Source of the DNA: Acanthococcus lagerstroemiae
Lineage: Eukaryota > Arthropoda > Insecta > Hemiptera > Eriococcidae
NCBI GenBank assembly: GCA_031841125.1
Contig: CM063111.1
Location: forward strand, 54,063,535-54,127,534
Direction of reading: 5' to 3'
Length of the DNA stretch: 64,000 nucleotides
The translations under genes and the position numbers were made by a program. Position 1 is the stretch's first letter; each line of letters opens with the position of its first letter. A model generated the notes under the pieces. It saw only the letters and a program-made list of their open reading frames with translations, was not told where the DNA came from and made no database searches. Of this stretch, positions 24,326-35,700 are shown piece after piece.

Positions 24326-24449
24326 TTAAAAGGAAAACAAGAAGGTCAATACTTTTGAAATTTGGCAACTAACAGAATTTTTAATATCTAATAACAGAAG
24401 AAGGAAAAAAAAAAAGTCGACACTTTGAAATGTTGACGACCTTTTTGGG
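24326..24449 (+). repeat. Left part of a degenerate ~60-75-bp tandem array
   Basis: Words such as ACTTTTGAAATTTGGCAACT, followed by an A-rich stretch and ACACTTTGAAATGTTGACGAC, are the same theme that recurs at 25310-25820. The array appears to have been split by the LINE fragment that follows. Confidence 0.6.
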
Positions 24450-25300
24450 GGAGGGGGTGAGCCTGTTGGCTAAAGACGTGGAGACTGTATAAGTTACATT
24501 TTGGAGTATAGGTTTGTGGCTTTTAGGAATGATATGAATTTAAGGTTTTGGGTGAATTTGTCGGAGAGCAGGGATTTTAGTGTTGAGTTTGGGATATAAG
24601 TGTTTTCCTGTTTTGCTGGGATTGGAATTTTGGGCAAAGGGTAATTACGTGGTTAATGGTGATAGGAGTATTACATGTATCGCAGGTTGGTTGCGGTAGC
24701 TTGTTCAGGATATAGCTATGAGTGAGAGCGGAGTGTCCAGTTCTTGGTCTGAAAAGTATTATAAATATATTGTATTTCATCTTTTCTGGACTTTTCATAG
24801 GATGTTTTCCAGGAAAGAACAGTGGTTTATACGGATTTTAGTTTATTAGTTGGTGGGAATTGATCCCAGTGTCGTTGGAAGGACTTGGGCACGATTGATT
24901 TACTGATTTTTTCGACGCTTGATATCGGGATTGGAATGTTAGTGATTGGAGAAATGTTCAAGAAAAACTTGGAGGTTTCATCGGCTATGTCATTATGAGG
25001 AATGTTAGAGTTGGAGGGGATCCAACATAGAGCGAATTATTTGTATGAGGGTGATAGCATTTGTACTACCTTTTGGGAGATGGGCTGTTGTTTCTTTTCG
25101 TGTAAATTTTGTATGGATATAAAAGCTGATAGCGAGTCTATAAGAATTAAAAAGTAATTTAGTGTGAGGTCTAGGCAATATTGGATGGCTAGTTTAATGG
25201 CACAGAGTTCTGTAGAAAGGATTGAGAATGTGAGGGTAGTGGGTATGGGATTGAAACATTGTCGAGGACAATGGAGCATCTTAATTTATCTGCTGATTTT
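24450..25300 (-). mobile_element. 5'-truncated LINE, RNase H and C-terminal zinc-knuckle part
   Basis: Read on minus, the first frame (25279-25037) has TELCAIKLAIQYCLDLTLNY and LILIDSLSAFISIQNL, the RNase H blocks with a conserved Glu and the Asp of the DSLSA motif. Beyond a stop, WIPSNSNIPHNDIADETSK gives the last RNase H block. A tail frame (24798-24577) has RTGHSALTHSYILNKLP and a CDTC...H...C knuckle, the usual C-terminus of Jockey, R1 or I-type LINE ORF2. At least one in-frame stop after SPSYK and another near 24830 make it dead. The reverse transcriptase and everything 5' of it are absent, as in typical 5' truncation. Confidence 0.85.
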
Positions 25301-25309
25301 AAAGATAAA

Positions 25310-25820
25310 TAAATAAAACAAAGACGGCGATTTTGCTAACTGCATTTTCAAGATCAATAAACAGAGGAAAAAATAAAAGGTAAACACTTTTGAAATTTTG
25401 ACAACTGAAAAACATATATTTAAAATCAAAAAAAAAACATTCCTGAAATTTGGCCAGCTGACCAACATTTTCATTAAACGGAACAAGCTACAAAATCAAA
25501 CAAAAAATAAAAACTTCAACATTTTTTCAACAGCTCTACCAACTAACAACTATCCCCCCTCCCCTCCCAGAAAAAATAAACGCTTTCGAAATTTTCACAA
25601 ATAACGAACATTTTCAAAGTCAACAAAGAGGGGGAAAAAGTGAATGCTTTTAAAATTTGACTACTTGACCAACATTTTCAAAATCAATGAGCAAAAAGAA
25701 ACAGAAAAAAAAGCTTGACACTTCTAAAATATCACCCATTGCTCTATCTATTCACTGCTCCTCCCCTTCGTAAATACAAATAAATAAAGTCAACGCTTTG
25801 AAATTTTGGCAACTGAGAAC
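25310..25820 (+). repeat. Right part of the degenerate tandem array
   Basis: About seven imperfect units of 60-75 bases share ACTTTTGAAATTTTGACAACTGA, CCAACATTTTCA(A/T)AATCAA and an A-rich stretch. Units are diverged and interrupted by C-rich insertions (near 25553). Short open frames across it are repeat by-products. Confidence 0.65.
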
Positions 25821-25862
25821 TCGATTTATTCAAATGAAGTTGATTTCGCTAAATCCCCCAAC

Positions 25863-26119
25863 CAGGGACGAAAATAAGGGGGTAGCCTCCATCAGCGTTA
25901 GGAAATTTTAGTGGATGGATCAAAAGTTGGAAAAATCCAAAAAGTCAAAAGTTTTTTTGTTTTTTTTTTAGCCAATAAACTAATTTTGGTACTTGGGAAT
26001 TTTCACTTGAGTCAGTTAGGAATTTGAAAATTCTTTCTTCTCCAGAAAAAACACTTCGCTAGGTCCCTGCCTCCAACTCTAGAAAGTTTGGAGGTGGGAC
26101 ACCTATTGGTACGTCCCTG
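25863..26119. mobile_element. hAT-like MITE family Y, copy with both ends
   Basis: It begins CAGGGACG and ends CGTCCCTG, an 8-bp exact inverted terminus of hAT style. Most of its left part is repeated in inverse at 48870-49062 (shared words CAAAAGTTG, ACTTGGGAATTTT and GAGTCAGTTAGG), and its right end (ACCTATTGGTACGTCCCTG) recurs at 49120 and, inverted, at 7504. The flanking 8-mers differ, so there is no visible target duplication. Confidence 0.65.
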
Positions 26120-26199
26120 TTGAACTAGTTTATCTAGACATCCCCATATTTTCCCCGTCATGCAAATCCATAATACACTACTGCTCAATATACTTCTAC

Positions 26200-27120
26200 A
26201 TTTCAAGATACACTAAGACTTGTTAAAGTCATTCGAGGCGCCTCCAGATTTATTTAACGCTCTCCTAGACCTCTTCAAGAATTATTAAGACTCTCCAAAA
26301 CGCATTCAAGACCCTATATAACCTACTAAAAACTAATTATTCATATGAAAGTTGTTTCAACCTCGTTTAATACAACTAAAGATATCTTCAAAACTGGATG
26401 CGACTCCTTGAGAACCTTGAAAATAACATCAAAGCATTTCCAACCTTGTTCAAGATTTGCTAATCCTCTTTCAGATTGATTTAGAACCTTTACGATCTTT
26501 CAATACTCTTACGAGACTTTCCAAGACTCTTTTAAATGCGTTCAATTTGCTTTGAAACTTTTTAAGGCTTGTTTACATTCTGCAACACCCTTCCCGAAAC
26601 TATTTAAAATTTTTCCAAATTTATAAAAGGCTCTACGGCTCTGTCAGACTCTTCAAGCTTATCCCTTTCGAACTTCCGCAAGACTCATCGAAACAATTTC
26701 AGATCAACATTGTCAAGACTATTTGAAACTATTCCGAACTCATTCAAGACTCTTCCGAGCAAGCCTGAGTCTTTTCAAGTCAGGCTTCAAGTTACGGCCT
26801 TTCTACTTCAGAGTTTTTTAAACTTTTCCAAGATTCATCTAAACAGGAGTTTACCCTAAAGGTTTTGAAGGAGAGGAAGGGTGGTGGTCAACCCATGAAA
26901 AAAAAAGCTAAGCTATTTGCGAGGGAAGCGGTGAAAACATTTCCGAAATAGGGTAAACAAAAACTGAACTGCAATTTTTTGACCTAAAGTGGTTCACCAA
27001 ACTCCTTGATATGTAATTGGATTCAAATTTGTTTTGAGCTTTCACAAACTCTTCATGACTTGAGACTTTTTCAGGGCTTTCACAACTGTTTAAGACTCTT
27101 TCAAACTTGCTCAAGCCTCC
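26200..27120 (+). repeat. Long, highly degenerate short-period array (TTCAAGACTC theme)
   Basis: Over about 900 bases, words such as TTCAAGACTC, TCTTTCAAG, AAGACTCTTC and TTAAGACTCTCC recur every 15-30 bases with heavy divergence. The complementary theme (GTCTTAGAAAG, GAGTCTTGAA) fills 53520-53860. A minus frame of 103 codons (26908-27219) runs through its end and has no recognised product. Confidence 0.6.
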
Positions 27121-27463
27121 GTTTTCAAGAGTAGGGTTGTGCGCTCCGTAAATTTGTGTAGCATGGCTCCCTCTATTCAATTCCCTATAAGTATATGCGA
27201 GAGAGTTCATAGGCGGCAACTTTTATTTTTCACATGTGGTGTTCGACTTGGTTCGACTCTCTCCTCCCCGCTCAAAGTCTTTTGAGAAACCTCTACCTTC
27301 CCCGTCCACCTTTAAATTTGTTATGTGGTCTCGTCAGGTGCTAGAGCCTGTAAGCATCGCTGAAATTGTCACCCATGGGAGGGCTAAAGCCCCTTAAGCC
27401 TTCTATCTGTGCTTATATTCCTCAGGACTTGAAAATAATGCTATTTGAAACAGTATTAAGGTA

Positions 27464-27688
27464 CCGTCAACTGGGGTAGTGTCGGACATTGGTGGTAATA
27501 TTGGCCACTCATGACTTGTTGTAGGAGCGTTAATATCATTATCAGTAAAGTCAACTGGGGTAATATCAGACATTGATTGTAATATTGGCTACCCACAACT
27601 TGTTGTAGGAGCGCGAGTATCGTTATCAGTAAACAAGCAATGAATGGCCGATATTATCACTGGTGTCCGATATTACCCCAGTAGACGG
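27464..27688. mobile_element. 225-bp TA-flanked MITE with an internal duplication
   Basis: Ends CCGTCAACTGGGGTA and TACCCCAGTAGACGG are inverted copies with one or two mismatches, each bordered by TA (27462-27463 and 27689-27690), the Tc1/mariner-type target. Inside, an ~85-bp block beginning GTCAACTGGGGTA, containing AATATTGGC(T/C)AC and ending TATCAGTAAA is tandemly repeated, so the left terminus is present twice. Confidence 0.85.
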
Positions 27689-27949
27689 TACTTCAAGACA
27701 AGACAATGGTCTCATAGACTCGTCCAACATTCTGTAGAACTCTTTCAAACATGTATAACACTGTATCAGACGAGTTGGACATTCTTCACGAGTAAGGGGA
27801 GGGGCCATAAATAGAAGGGAAAGTTTGAAATTCAACGAACAATTATTGAAGATGCAATTTTCCAACCTTAAGAGGGAAGGGGGTTCAGTATCTTCAGACA
27901 CTTTAACATACTTATGATTCGTTCGTAACCTGCTGAGATTCTTCAACTC

Positions 27950-29800
27950 TCTCCTACGCTAGTTTCTTCCTCAGTCGCTCACTGGGTAGACCCTGTCACA
28001 ATTTCCACAATCGCGCTATTCCAAACCATTCTTTCTGCACGAAATCCGACATTTCACATTACGAACGTGTAACATCTACAACGCCTCGCGTCAACATTCC
28101 GTTTCACCCACATCGCGTCCTCGTACGTGCCGGCGATACACGAATTCGAATGAAACAAGGTGCTCGCGTTTATCATTTCCCGGATACACGGTGCTGGTTG
28201 CCCATATATTCTTAAATTTTCGAACCCTCGTAACTACATACACACAGGTATACATATAGGTAAGACACATACACGAAAACCTAGTTGCAGTGCCTCTGAT
28301 ACGAGGGCAGCTGAAAATCACACAACTGTGTTTCCGGCTACGCCTGCTCCGAGCGGACCGCGCTGAACCCTGCGCGCTGCATTATGGACAGGTGGTGTGA
28401 AAGAGAATAGCTGAAGCGTGCTAAACAGGTAGAGCAGTCGAGGAATCGGGGAACTGTTTTACAGGTAAGTCGCGAATGAGCGAACGAAGGTACGCGAGCC
28501 TTGCAAGCTGCAACCAATACCGCGATGATGGTAAAGTCACCAAGGTAAGACGAGGTCATCTGGTAGGGTCTTGAAAGAGGATTCGGATGAAGATCTACAG
28601 AGGTTCCGCACCACTATGATGGTGGCTCCGGATGAGCGCAGGTGCTCGTGCAAATGCGACGAACTAGACATACCTACAGTACCTTGTTATGAGGGTGAAA
28701 ATTTTCAACTAAGGTTAGAGTCCAGTTGGAGTAGACGTTTGGGAAGGCCTTGGTCGAGATCGCTGTTCAAGATCTCCAGCGCACGAGAAGCCGCTCAGAA
28801 CGTACACGATGATCGCCATTTTCAACGAGGAGATTTATCGTCCCAGAAATCATCATTTTTTCACAAACGGAACGAGCTAAACGCGAAATTGCCTCGCGTT
28901 TTTGTTAAGCTGGTCTCTATGGCGTTCTTTTCGCTAATTTTATGCTTGCTTGGACGTAATTACTGTCCGATTAAAATAAACCGAAGAAGCTGCGGATAGA
29001 CTCGGCGATGGTTCTTTTTTGGCGCGGTATTTCCGTGCCAAGGACGAAAAGCCAGCCATGTATCATCGCTAGAAAAATACAAGCGAAGAAGGAAGGAAAG
29101 AAAGAAAAAAAAAAACTCGAATGTCAAAAATTTTCGATATTTTGCATAGGTAGATACACGAATTACGTCGGCATGATTATTTCGCTAGCTCGAGTGTTTT
29201 TCTTTCCTTTTTTTTTCTGCTCGAATTTTGCAATGCAGTCGTCGTGTCGCTCACAGCATCGACGAGAGAAACACCGCTTTATGAATGTATGTTCTCGAGC
29301 GAATCGTGTACTGTATAAATAAAAAAACTCCACGGTCGGCGGATTTATTTCCGAGCGATTTTTGCGGAGGCGGGTTTTTAAAATTCAAATTCGGAATGCC
29401 CTCTCCCTGAATCTCATCGAACATAGCCGGCCGTCTTGTGAGTATACGGCGAATCCTGCTCGTTCTATTTCGCTGAGTAAACAGACCCCGTGACAGACTC
29501 TTCGGCGTAACTGTTTTCGGCTTCTGTCGCCAGCACCGATTTACTTGCGACGAGTATTGAATGTCTGGTGTAAGAGCACCTACACATCGCCTTACAGCAT
29601 CGGGACTTTCGATTTATGAACAAAAGAAACGGAAAAGAAGAAAAATGAAAAAGAGATCGACATTGGTTTCTTTACCTTACAGAAATGTAAATTTAACTGG
29701 TTAAGGCGATCACGGGGAAGGTGGAGAGCTCATTCTCGCGAGACGAATTGGCCATTATCTGGGCTGGAATAAGGACGTGATACTGAAGACCGGAAACGAG
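27950..29800. promoter_or_regulatory. CpG-rich island with a consensus splice donor
   Basis: This is the longest CpG-rich, repeat-free stretch in the window. On plus, a perfect donor (ACAG|GTAAGT, intron starting at 28465) ends a GC-rich block from about 28330, and a second donor-like AAGGTAAGA lies near 28544. A 142-codon plus frame (28571-28999) contains a CSCKCDEL cysteine cluster but matches no family I recognise. The pattern would fit a promoter with an untranslated first exon on plus, or an alternative promoter of the RapGAP gene if read on minus. Neither is proven. Confidence 0.35.
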
Positions 29801-30005
29801 TTGAGTGGCACAAAAACTGACAGCTTATCACGGTTGACACCTGACACACGAAGTGCTGACACCGATTACAGCGCAAAAAATATCGCCGAACAACGCGAAT
29901 AAGAACTGAGTAACTTTACGCACATTTTCTGGTGAATGTTATAGAAACGATCTACTTTTACATCTGCTTCTTTTCATCTTCACTTGGTACAAACCACCGC
30001 TATTT

Positions 30006-30039
30006 ATTCTAAATTATCCGCTGTTCGATAATTTAGAAT
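30006..30039. other. Perfect 12-bp hairpin
   Basis: ATTCTAAATTAT (30006-30017) and its exact inverse ATAATTTAGAAT (30028-30039) enclose a 10-base loop. It could be chance in AT-rich DNA. No RNA family is recognised. Confidence 0.6.
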
Positions 30040-30639
30040 ACGAAAAAATTAAACCACTTATTCAAGTTATTTGAAGAATATCAACTATACCCATGCTCTC
30101 TAATAGCTTCAACCATGGCCGTTCAGTTCCTTCCTGTGAACTAGAAAGTCGTTTTCCTACCCCGCTATTGCCACTTCACTGTCGAAGAGTCTCCAGGATT
30201 TGAGGCAGCAACAGACAGATCAACAGCTACAGAGACAGCTGGTCTGCCGGCCAATTAGTCAGATGGAAAAACAGACGGATGGTCAACAGTCAGATAACCT
30301 CGCACAGGTCAGTCTGAGTCACGTGCCATGTACGTATACTCAAATGAATGCATCTCCAAAAGCAAATTCCAGGTCAGACCAAGCATACCCTCAACACTTG
30401 ATACACTAGCGCTCCACGTTAGAATACAACCCTGGTAGATAATGTCACACAATAGATCCCTCTGAAAATACGAAAAAACTACAGTCAATCAATGTCACAC
30501 GTTGGTTTACGCACGATCGCAGCATCGACCAAATATCGACTTGACTCACAGCAAGCAGAATCTAAACTCACACTTCAGAATTGGTAATCGAGCATCGAGT
30601 TGAGCAGAGTCTGGGCCCGATAGATGAACAAAAATCATT

Positions 30640-30956
30640 CAACTACATGGACGAATAATAAGAAATGAGGAAGTACTTAACGGAGTAGAAGGTAAAATAC
30701 ATCTGAAGAGAAGGAGAGATAAACTAATAGGGCATAACTTGAGGCACCCAGGAAGAATATGACTGTTACTAGAAGGGAGAGTGGAAGGAATGAATTGGGT
30801 AGGTCGGCAAAGATTCCAGCGTGTTCAGCAGATAATCAAGGATGTCAAATGTGTTTTTACGAAATGAAAGAACTCGCACAAGATAGGGAGAAATGGAGAG
30901 CTGCATCATACCGGTCGCAAGACTGATAACCTTATCATCATCATCATCATCATCAC
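30640..30956 (+). mobile_element. 3' end of an RTE/CR1-like LINE with (ATC)n tail
   Basis: Plus-strand translation gives a LINE ORF2 C-terminus: RRRDKLIGHNLRH, a stop, LLLEGRVEG, GRQRFQRVQQIIKDVKC and, after a frameshift near 30860, MKELAQDREKWRAASYRSQD ending in a natural stop. It is followed directly by about eight ATC/ATCATC units (30930-30955). Insect non-LTR elements with this terminal sequence commonly carry such short simple-repeat tails. Only the last ~100 codons remain, with a stop and a frameshift. Confidence 0.85.
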
Positions 30957-31676
30957 CACATGAAGTCAAATTTTTCAGGATTGATGAAAAACTCAACGTA
31001 TGTATACTCACGAATTTCTGTAAGATTCAGCGTCGGTTTTACAATACGGGCTGACTGGGCTGCAGCCCAGAGCGCAAAATTTCGGGACGACAAAAATAGT
31101 GGCCCAAAAAGTATACCATTTTTGGGAGGTGGGTCGGGGGGATGTAAAATGCACAGCTAAATTCACTTTTCCGACATATGATGCATTTTCACAGAGTGTC
31201 TCAAATTTGCCGCACTAGTAATATCACAGAAGAAAAATCAGCTGAAAAATTGCTGACATGTTATCGTATGATGTGAATGTTAGAATATGAGTTATTGAAT
31301 GTTACTAAATTCAGCATTCCCTTAAATCAACTCCTATGCAGGTTACGATACTGATGTGAGTAACGGCTCCATTATCTCCTGCCAAAAACTGTATCGCGGC
31401 TGCCATTATGGCTGACACCCTGTTCATTCTCGCTCAATCATATCTTCATTTGCTTCTTCCACAAAACACTTTCTCTGTGCATGCACAATGTTTGCACTGG
31501 AAAAATGAAATAACCATAAACATCTGGTGAAGTTGAAGGAAATTTGAAAAGGGCAAGATTATCTTGATTTCTGAAAACCAAGAAGCCGAACAAACTATCG
31601 ATAATGAAACGATATTTTCATTCAAAATAGGAAAGTGATGATTTTCTTCTTTTTTTAAAAGAAAATTAAATTTTTC

Positions 31677-31713
<37 letters not shown>

Positions 31714-32088
31714 CAACTAGAGAAGAGGACACGAACGACTTCTCATTGGGAAGATACATTTTATCCTTCCTCGAGAAAAGAAAAAATAACCTCGTTCCTC
31801 GGAAAGGGTCGACAAAAAAGCATGCATCTTGACTCTCGACAAGAAATAGTAAATACTAAATCGTATCCGATCCTAAATCCTGTCGCAGACGGATTTGCAA
31901 CCACGAAAGAGCATTTTCATGTCTATATTTTAATATTAACTTCTCAGTAGTCGATTATAATTAGGGTACAAAAGCATAAATGTGAAAAAAAAAAAATTCC
32001 ATGGAAATTTCTATCTCTCTATATATTAAAAACCAAAACTCCCCCCTCCCTCCTGAAAAAAAAAAAAAAAAACTCCAAGGAGCCTGAT
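30957..32088. other. No gene recognised; 30-base A-run
   Basis: A run of about 31 A lies at 31680-31710, a possible retroposed tail or slippage tract with no recognisable upstream source. The sequence is otherwise AT-rich without calls. Confidence 0.45.
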
Positions 32089-32375
32089 GCCTACCTAAAA
32101 ATTAGATAAATTGCAGGGGCAGATCGGCTACTTTCAAGGACATAAGTTTTAAGACATAACAGACATAATAAGACATATAGTGACATAATTACCCATACTT
32201 CGGATTGCCTACCTAAAAATCAAAAAAATGCAGGGGCAGATCAGCTACTTTCAAGGACATAATCTGTTTTAACATAAAAGATCTCCAAGTTTTAAGACAT
32301 AATAAGACATAAAAAAACGACATAATTATCCATCATCTCCAAGATCTAAAATCGCTTCGGGGTTGCCTACCCTAC
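32089..32375 (+). repeat. Two tandem units of 118-158 bp and the start of a third
   Basis: GCCTACCTAAAAAT begins units at 32089 and 32207, with GCCTACC again at 32365. Both full units contain TGCAGGGGCAGATC, CTACTTTCAAGGACATAA and a cluster of AAGACATAA words near their ends. The second unit carries an extra ~40 bases. Confidence 0.85.
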
Positions 32376-33446
32376 CCCTTAATTTCTCAATTCTCCAGGG
32401 GTAGCCTACCCTCAGGAGGGGGTTCATGGTTGTGGAGGGAGCTCCTGAAGGGGGAGGAGGGCCCACTCAAGACGGAGTGAGAAAGTGGATAAAACTTAAA
32501 CGCTCACATATTCTAAATTTCCCAGCCACGAATTGAATCTGGAACCCTCCACTAGGTCCCTCGGCATCAGGCTACTGCAGTTTCCAAATAAAATGCACAA
32601 TGCCGAACACGAGATCTGACCACTAAATCCACTAGAAATTCTCGAAACTGCAGTGAACTACTTATAGACAGAGGAGCACAAGGACCAATTCGTGTGAATT
32701 ACTTCACTACACCTTTACCTATCCAGCAACATTTGTCAACATTCTTGAGTCCAGCATCTAAAACCTACAGGTCTTTCGACATGGGTGGTGTTGTAATAAG
32801 TGACCACGTTTATACATAGTTTTTGTTTCTTTCGAACTACACGGCAAACTTTTCTCGAAGATCGAGAAATCACTATCAGAGGTCCCAGTTAAAACTGCCT
32901 CGACACAAGTGGCAACACCATTGATACCAAAACTGCACAATGATTTAAAATCGAGAAACTACGCCAGTCATTCAGGCAATTAGTCAGTCAATTAGGCAGC
33001 GACAGAGAAACACTAGTTGAATCCAAACACAGGCGTAACTTAGCAAACATTTTTCATTGCAGGGAGAAAAAAGAAGAGTACACTTTTAGATCAAGGTGTC
33101 AAAGAACAGTTCAAAAAGTTCTTCCAGAGCAACTGCTTTCCTAGTCCCCCCCCCCTCCGCGTTACGTCAATAATTCCAAGCCCTGGTTCATCAATAAATG
33201 TGTCATTCGTGACTTTCTTTCACCGACTGACAAAATCATATAACATTTAGCGCAGAAAACGCTATCATATAATCAAGTTCTTAAAGACACCAATACCTGA
33301 AGCCAACAAAAATGAAAGTCATTATAAATAAGAACTGGATCAGTGTTATACATTAATACATTTGATCTGTTTCTCGCGTTTCTGGTTAAAATACCAAAAT
33401 TTCATGTAGGTAAAATCAGCAGTCATTCAGCGTTCAATGCATGGAA
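32376..33446. other. No gene recognised
   Basis: Mixed sequence with a C-run near 33145. The only frame of note (60 codons on minus at 32758) has no recognised domain. Confidence 0.4.
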
Positions 33447-33630
33447 TGTAGCGCCCTACATCATCGGCACATACTTTTATTCGGTCTGAATAATAAAGAT
33501 TTCGTTAATATTCGTATTTATCGTACGTATCTTAGTTTGCACATTTACGCGCTGTTTAACGCATCCTGTAAAAAAATATAGTCGAAAAATCGTTGAAGAT
33601 GTTCGGCGTTACATTTGTGGCGCCCAACGT
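33447..33630 (+). mobile_element. Candidate LTR remnant with primer-binding site
   Basis: A 167-bp segment begins TGTAGCGCC and ends GGCGTTACA, the short TG...CA inverted ends of a long terminal repeat with one mismatch. It contains a polyadenylation-like AATAAA (33492). Four bases after its end, TGGCGCCCAACGT (33618-33630) matches the 3' end of tRNA-Lys that primes reverse transcription in several LTR elements. No second LTR and no gag or pol coding was found, so it is a fragment or solo end. The PBS match is the stronger part of the case; the LTR limits are inferred. Confidence 0.5.
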
Positions 33631-33744
33631 TATATGTATGGCGCCCGACATTGATCATATTCAGAATACAGCCATCGATTCTGATCCCGTATCTCATTGT
33701 TTCTCACCCGTATAACGAGTCCGATGACCATTTCAAAGCGACCG

Positions 33745-34065
33745 AGTTCATCTTTTCAGACCAATGTACTTTGTCAGTGAGACAGTAGAGTTCACTCAAT
33801 TTGCAGTTCTCTAGATCAGTCAATTCTATCAATACCTACTGCTTCAGTTAGCACTACAAGCAGCATCACGAATCTGTGTCTGTCGAGTATAAATGTAGCT
33901 ATAACATCTTCTCATCCCAATGCACTCTGCCAGTGACTCTGCAGATCCAGCTTACTCGACTCCTAGTTCCCTGGAATAGTCAATTCAATCCGTAACTAGC
34001 TTCAGTTAGCACTGTAAGCAGCATCACGAATCTGTGTCCGTTGAGCATAAATGTAACTCTAACTA
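33745..34065 (+). repeat. Tandem duplication of a ~160-bp unit
   Basis: Two units share CATCTTTTCAGACCAATG / CATCTTCTCATCCCAATG, GTCAATTC and the long word CTTCAGTTAGCACT(A/G), followed by AGCAGCATCACGAATCTGTG and AGTATAAATGTA / AGCATAAATGTA. They are head to tail. Confidence 0.85.
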
Positions 34066-35055
34066 AAGCTTGTTCAATGCACGCCATTTCTCGATTTAAC
34101 GCCACTCGATGTTTTCAATTTATTCGGTCGCGTCGTCGCGAACAAATTACTCTATCCGTGAAGTGAATGAAGCTAGAGCGGCGGGGAAACAAACAAACTA
34201 TCATACCGAGAAACCGTTTTTTTTTTTTTTTTTCTGAGCGCCTCTTCGTTTTCAGATAACTCACGCACTGGACGGATAACGGCAATCAAAATGTGTGTTG
34301 TCTTGGTTCGATCACACGAATATTCGCATCCACGTTTCGCCGACATGCCGAGCAGCCGAGTACAGCACACAATACCCACAACATTTCAAATAAATAGACT
34401 AATAGATTTTCGAACGCGAAGAAGCGGATTGTATCTAGCTCTATGTTGTGGCCTACGAATAACGTTTTTTTTGTGCTGCGATGATGTATTCCGGCGAACA
34501 ATGTATTCGCGTTTCTATTGTTGTACGCGAAAAATTGCATCGGACCTGGTTGCTGATTTCCAGCCCGATTCACGAAAACAGATTCGGCGTACAGCGAACA
34601 GCAAGCCAATGCCCTTTCGTGTTGGAAACTTTGGAACACAAGAACGATGGATGAGCGTGAAATGGCGCGATAGATGATTCTGGCTACGGGAACACATAAA
34701 AGTGCCCGTTGGCTGATTCCAAACCTATCGCGATAATTACATTCAGATCTCTTCAGTGATATTGTTAATTATGAGTAGTTTAATTAGTTTTCGGTATATC
34801 TTTGTGAATATCTACGCTCCAATGCAGGAGTGAATAAAAGTCTCTGCGATTGTTGTTATTAGGCGGGTTGCTGGGAAAGAGAACTTTTTTCACTTCTTCA
34901 AGATATGACAAAGGGGCGGCCAACCAGTTCGCTAACTAGCCATAGACAAGAAAACAGTCAACCAGTCAAACAGAAATCAAATAGCACAACTCCGTGGAAG
35001 AAAAGTTGAGTCGCGAAGCGGCCATGTAATCAAGCGCAAGATCTTGAATCGCCTC
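34066..35055. other. No gene recognised, moderately CpG-rich
   Basis: Overlapping frames on both strands at 34286-34697 (up to 128 codons) have no recognised domain and shadow each other. A run of about 20 T lies at 34216. AATAAA occurs at 34832. Confidence 0.4.
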
Positions 35056-35700
35056 ACATATGGCGCCCAACGTTCTCAAGTATTACAACGTTGAGCGGCT
35101 GAACAGGAATCGTTGCTGATTGTTTTTCAACTCTTCGGTTCCCCCGCTAAGCGCTACCGTCTCCCAGAGTACATTTTCTGGAAGACATGAAATACCCGAT
35201 CACTCCATATTCTCTCAGGCTCTTACTTCATATTCGTTCATCAACTTTTTCTGATCAAGAGATCATTCTCTCAGCGATATAAACAAGACTTCGTCGAGAC
35301 AATCACCGGTCACTCTCCGCTCTTTCATTCCTTCCCAAAATGAATACTCCTTCCAAATGAAGTATCCGCGAGTACACGCATGGGCTTACCCGTTTCATGT
35401 CCTCTGGAATGTCCTTCTCATACACGGTTCCGCAACGACGGTGAACGTCGCGAAGTATATAATATGCCAGTGCCCGCAGAAACACGATACTCGCAAAATG
35501 AAGATTCGCCGCTACAGTCTATTATTCATTCCTCTTCGAGAATTATATACATACAGGAACCAAGAACATGATATAGAAATGAAAACCTTCCCGAATACCG
35601 ACAACGGAACGACTTCTCGTTACAACGTCTGTTCCACACAGCCATGTTTGGTCTCGAGGTGAACTATCACAGCCAGTGATAAATGGCGCCCAAAACGGGT
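35056..35700 (+). other. Segment bounded by two PBS-like motifs, with a TATA/Inr pair
   Basis: TGGCGCCCAACGTT (about 35061) and TGGCGCCCAAAACGGG (35684) repeat the motif seen at 33618. Between them a TATAAA (35278-35283) is followed by an arthropod initiator-like TCACTC (35310-35315), about 34 bases from TATA to the putative start. This would fit the promoter of an LTR whose 3' end abuts the second motif, but the LTR ends and a partner copy are not seen. A host promoter is the alternative. Confidence 0.3.

Noticed and set aside
31680..31710. Poly-A tail of a retroposed gene
   Set aside because: No recognisable coding or retroposon body precedes it and no target duplication is seen.
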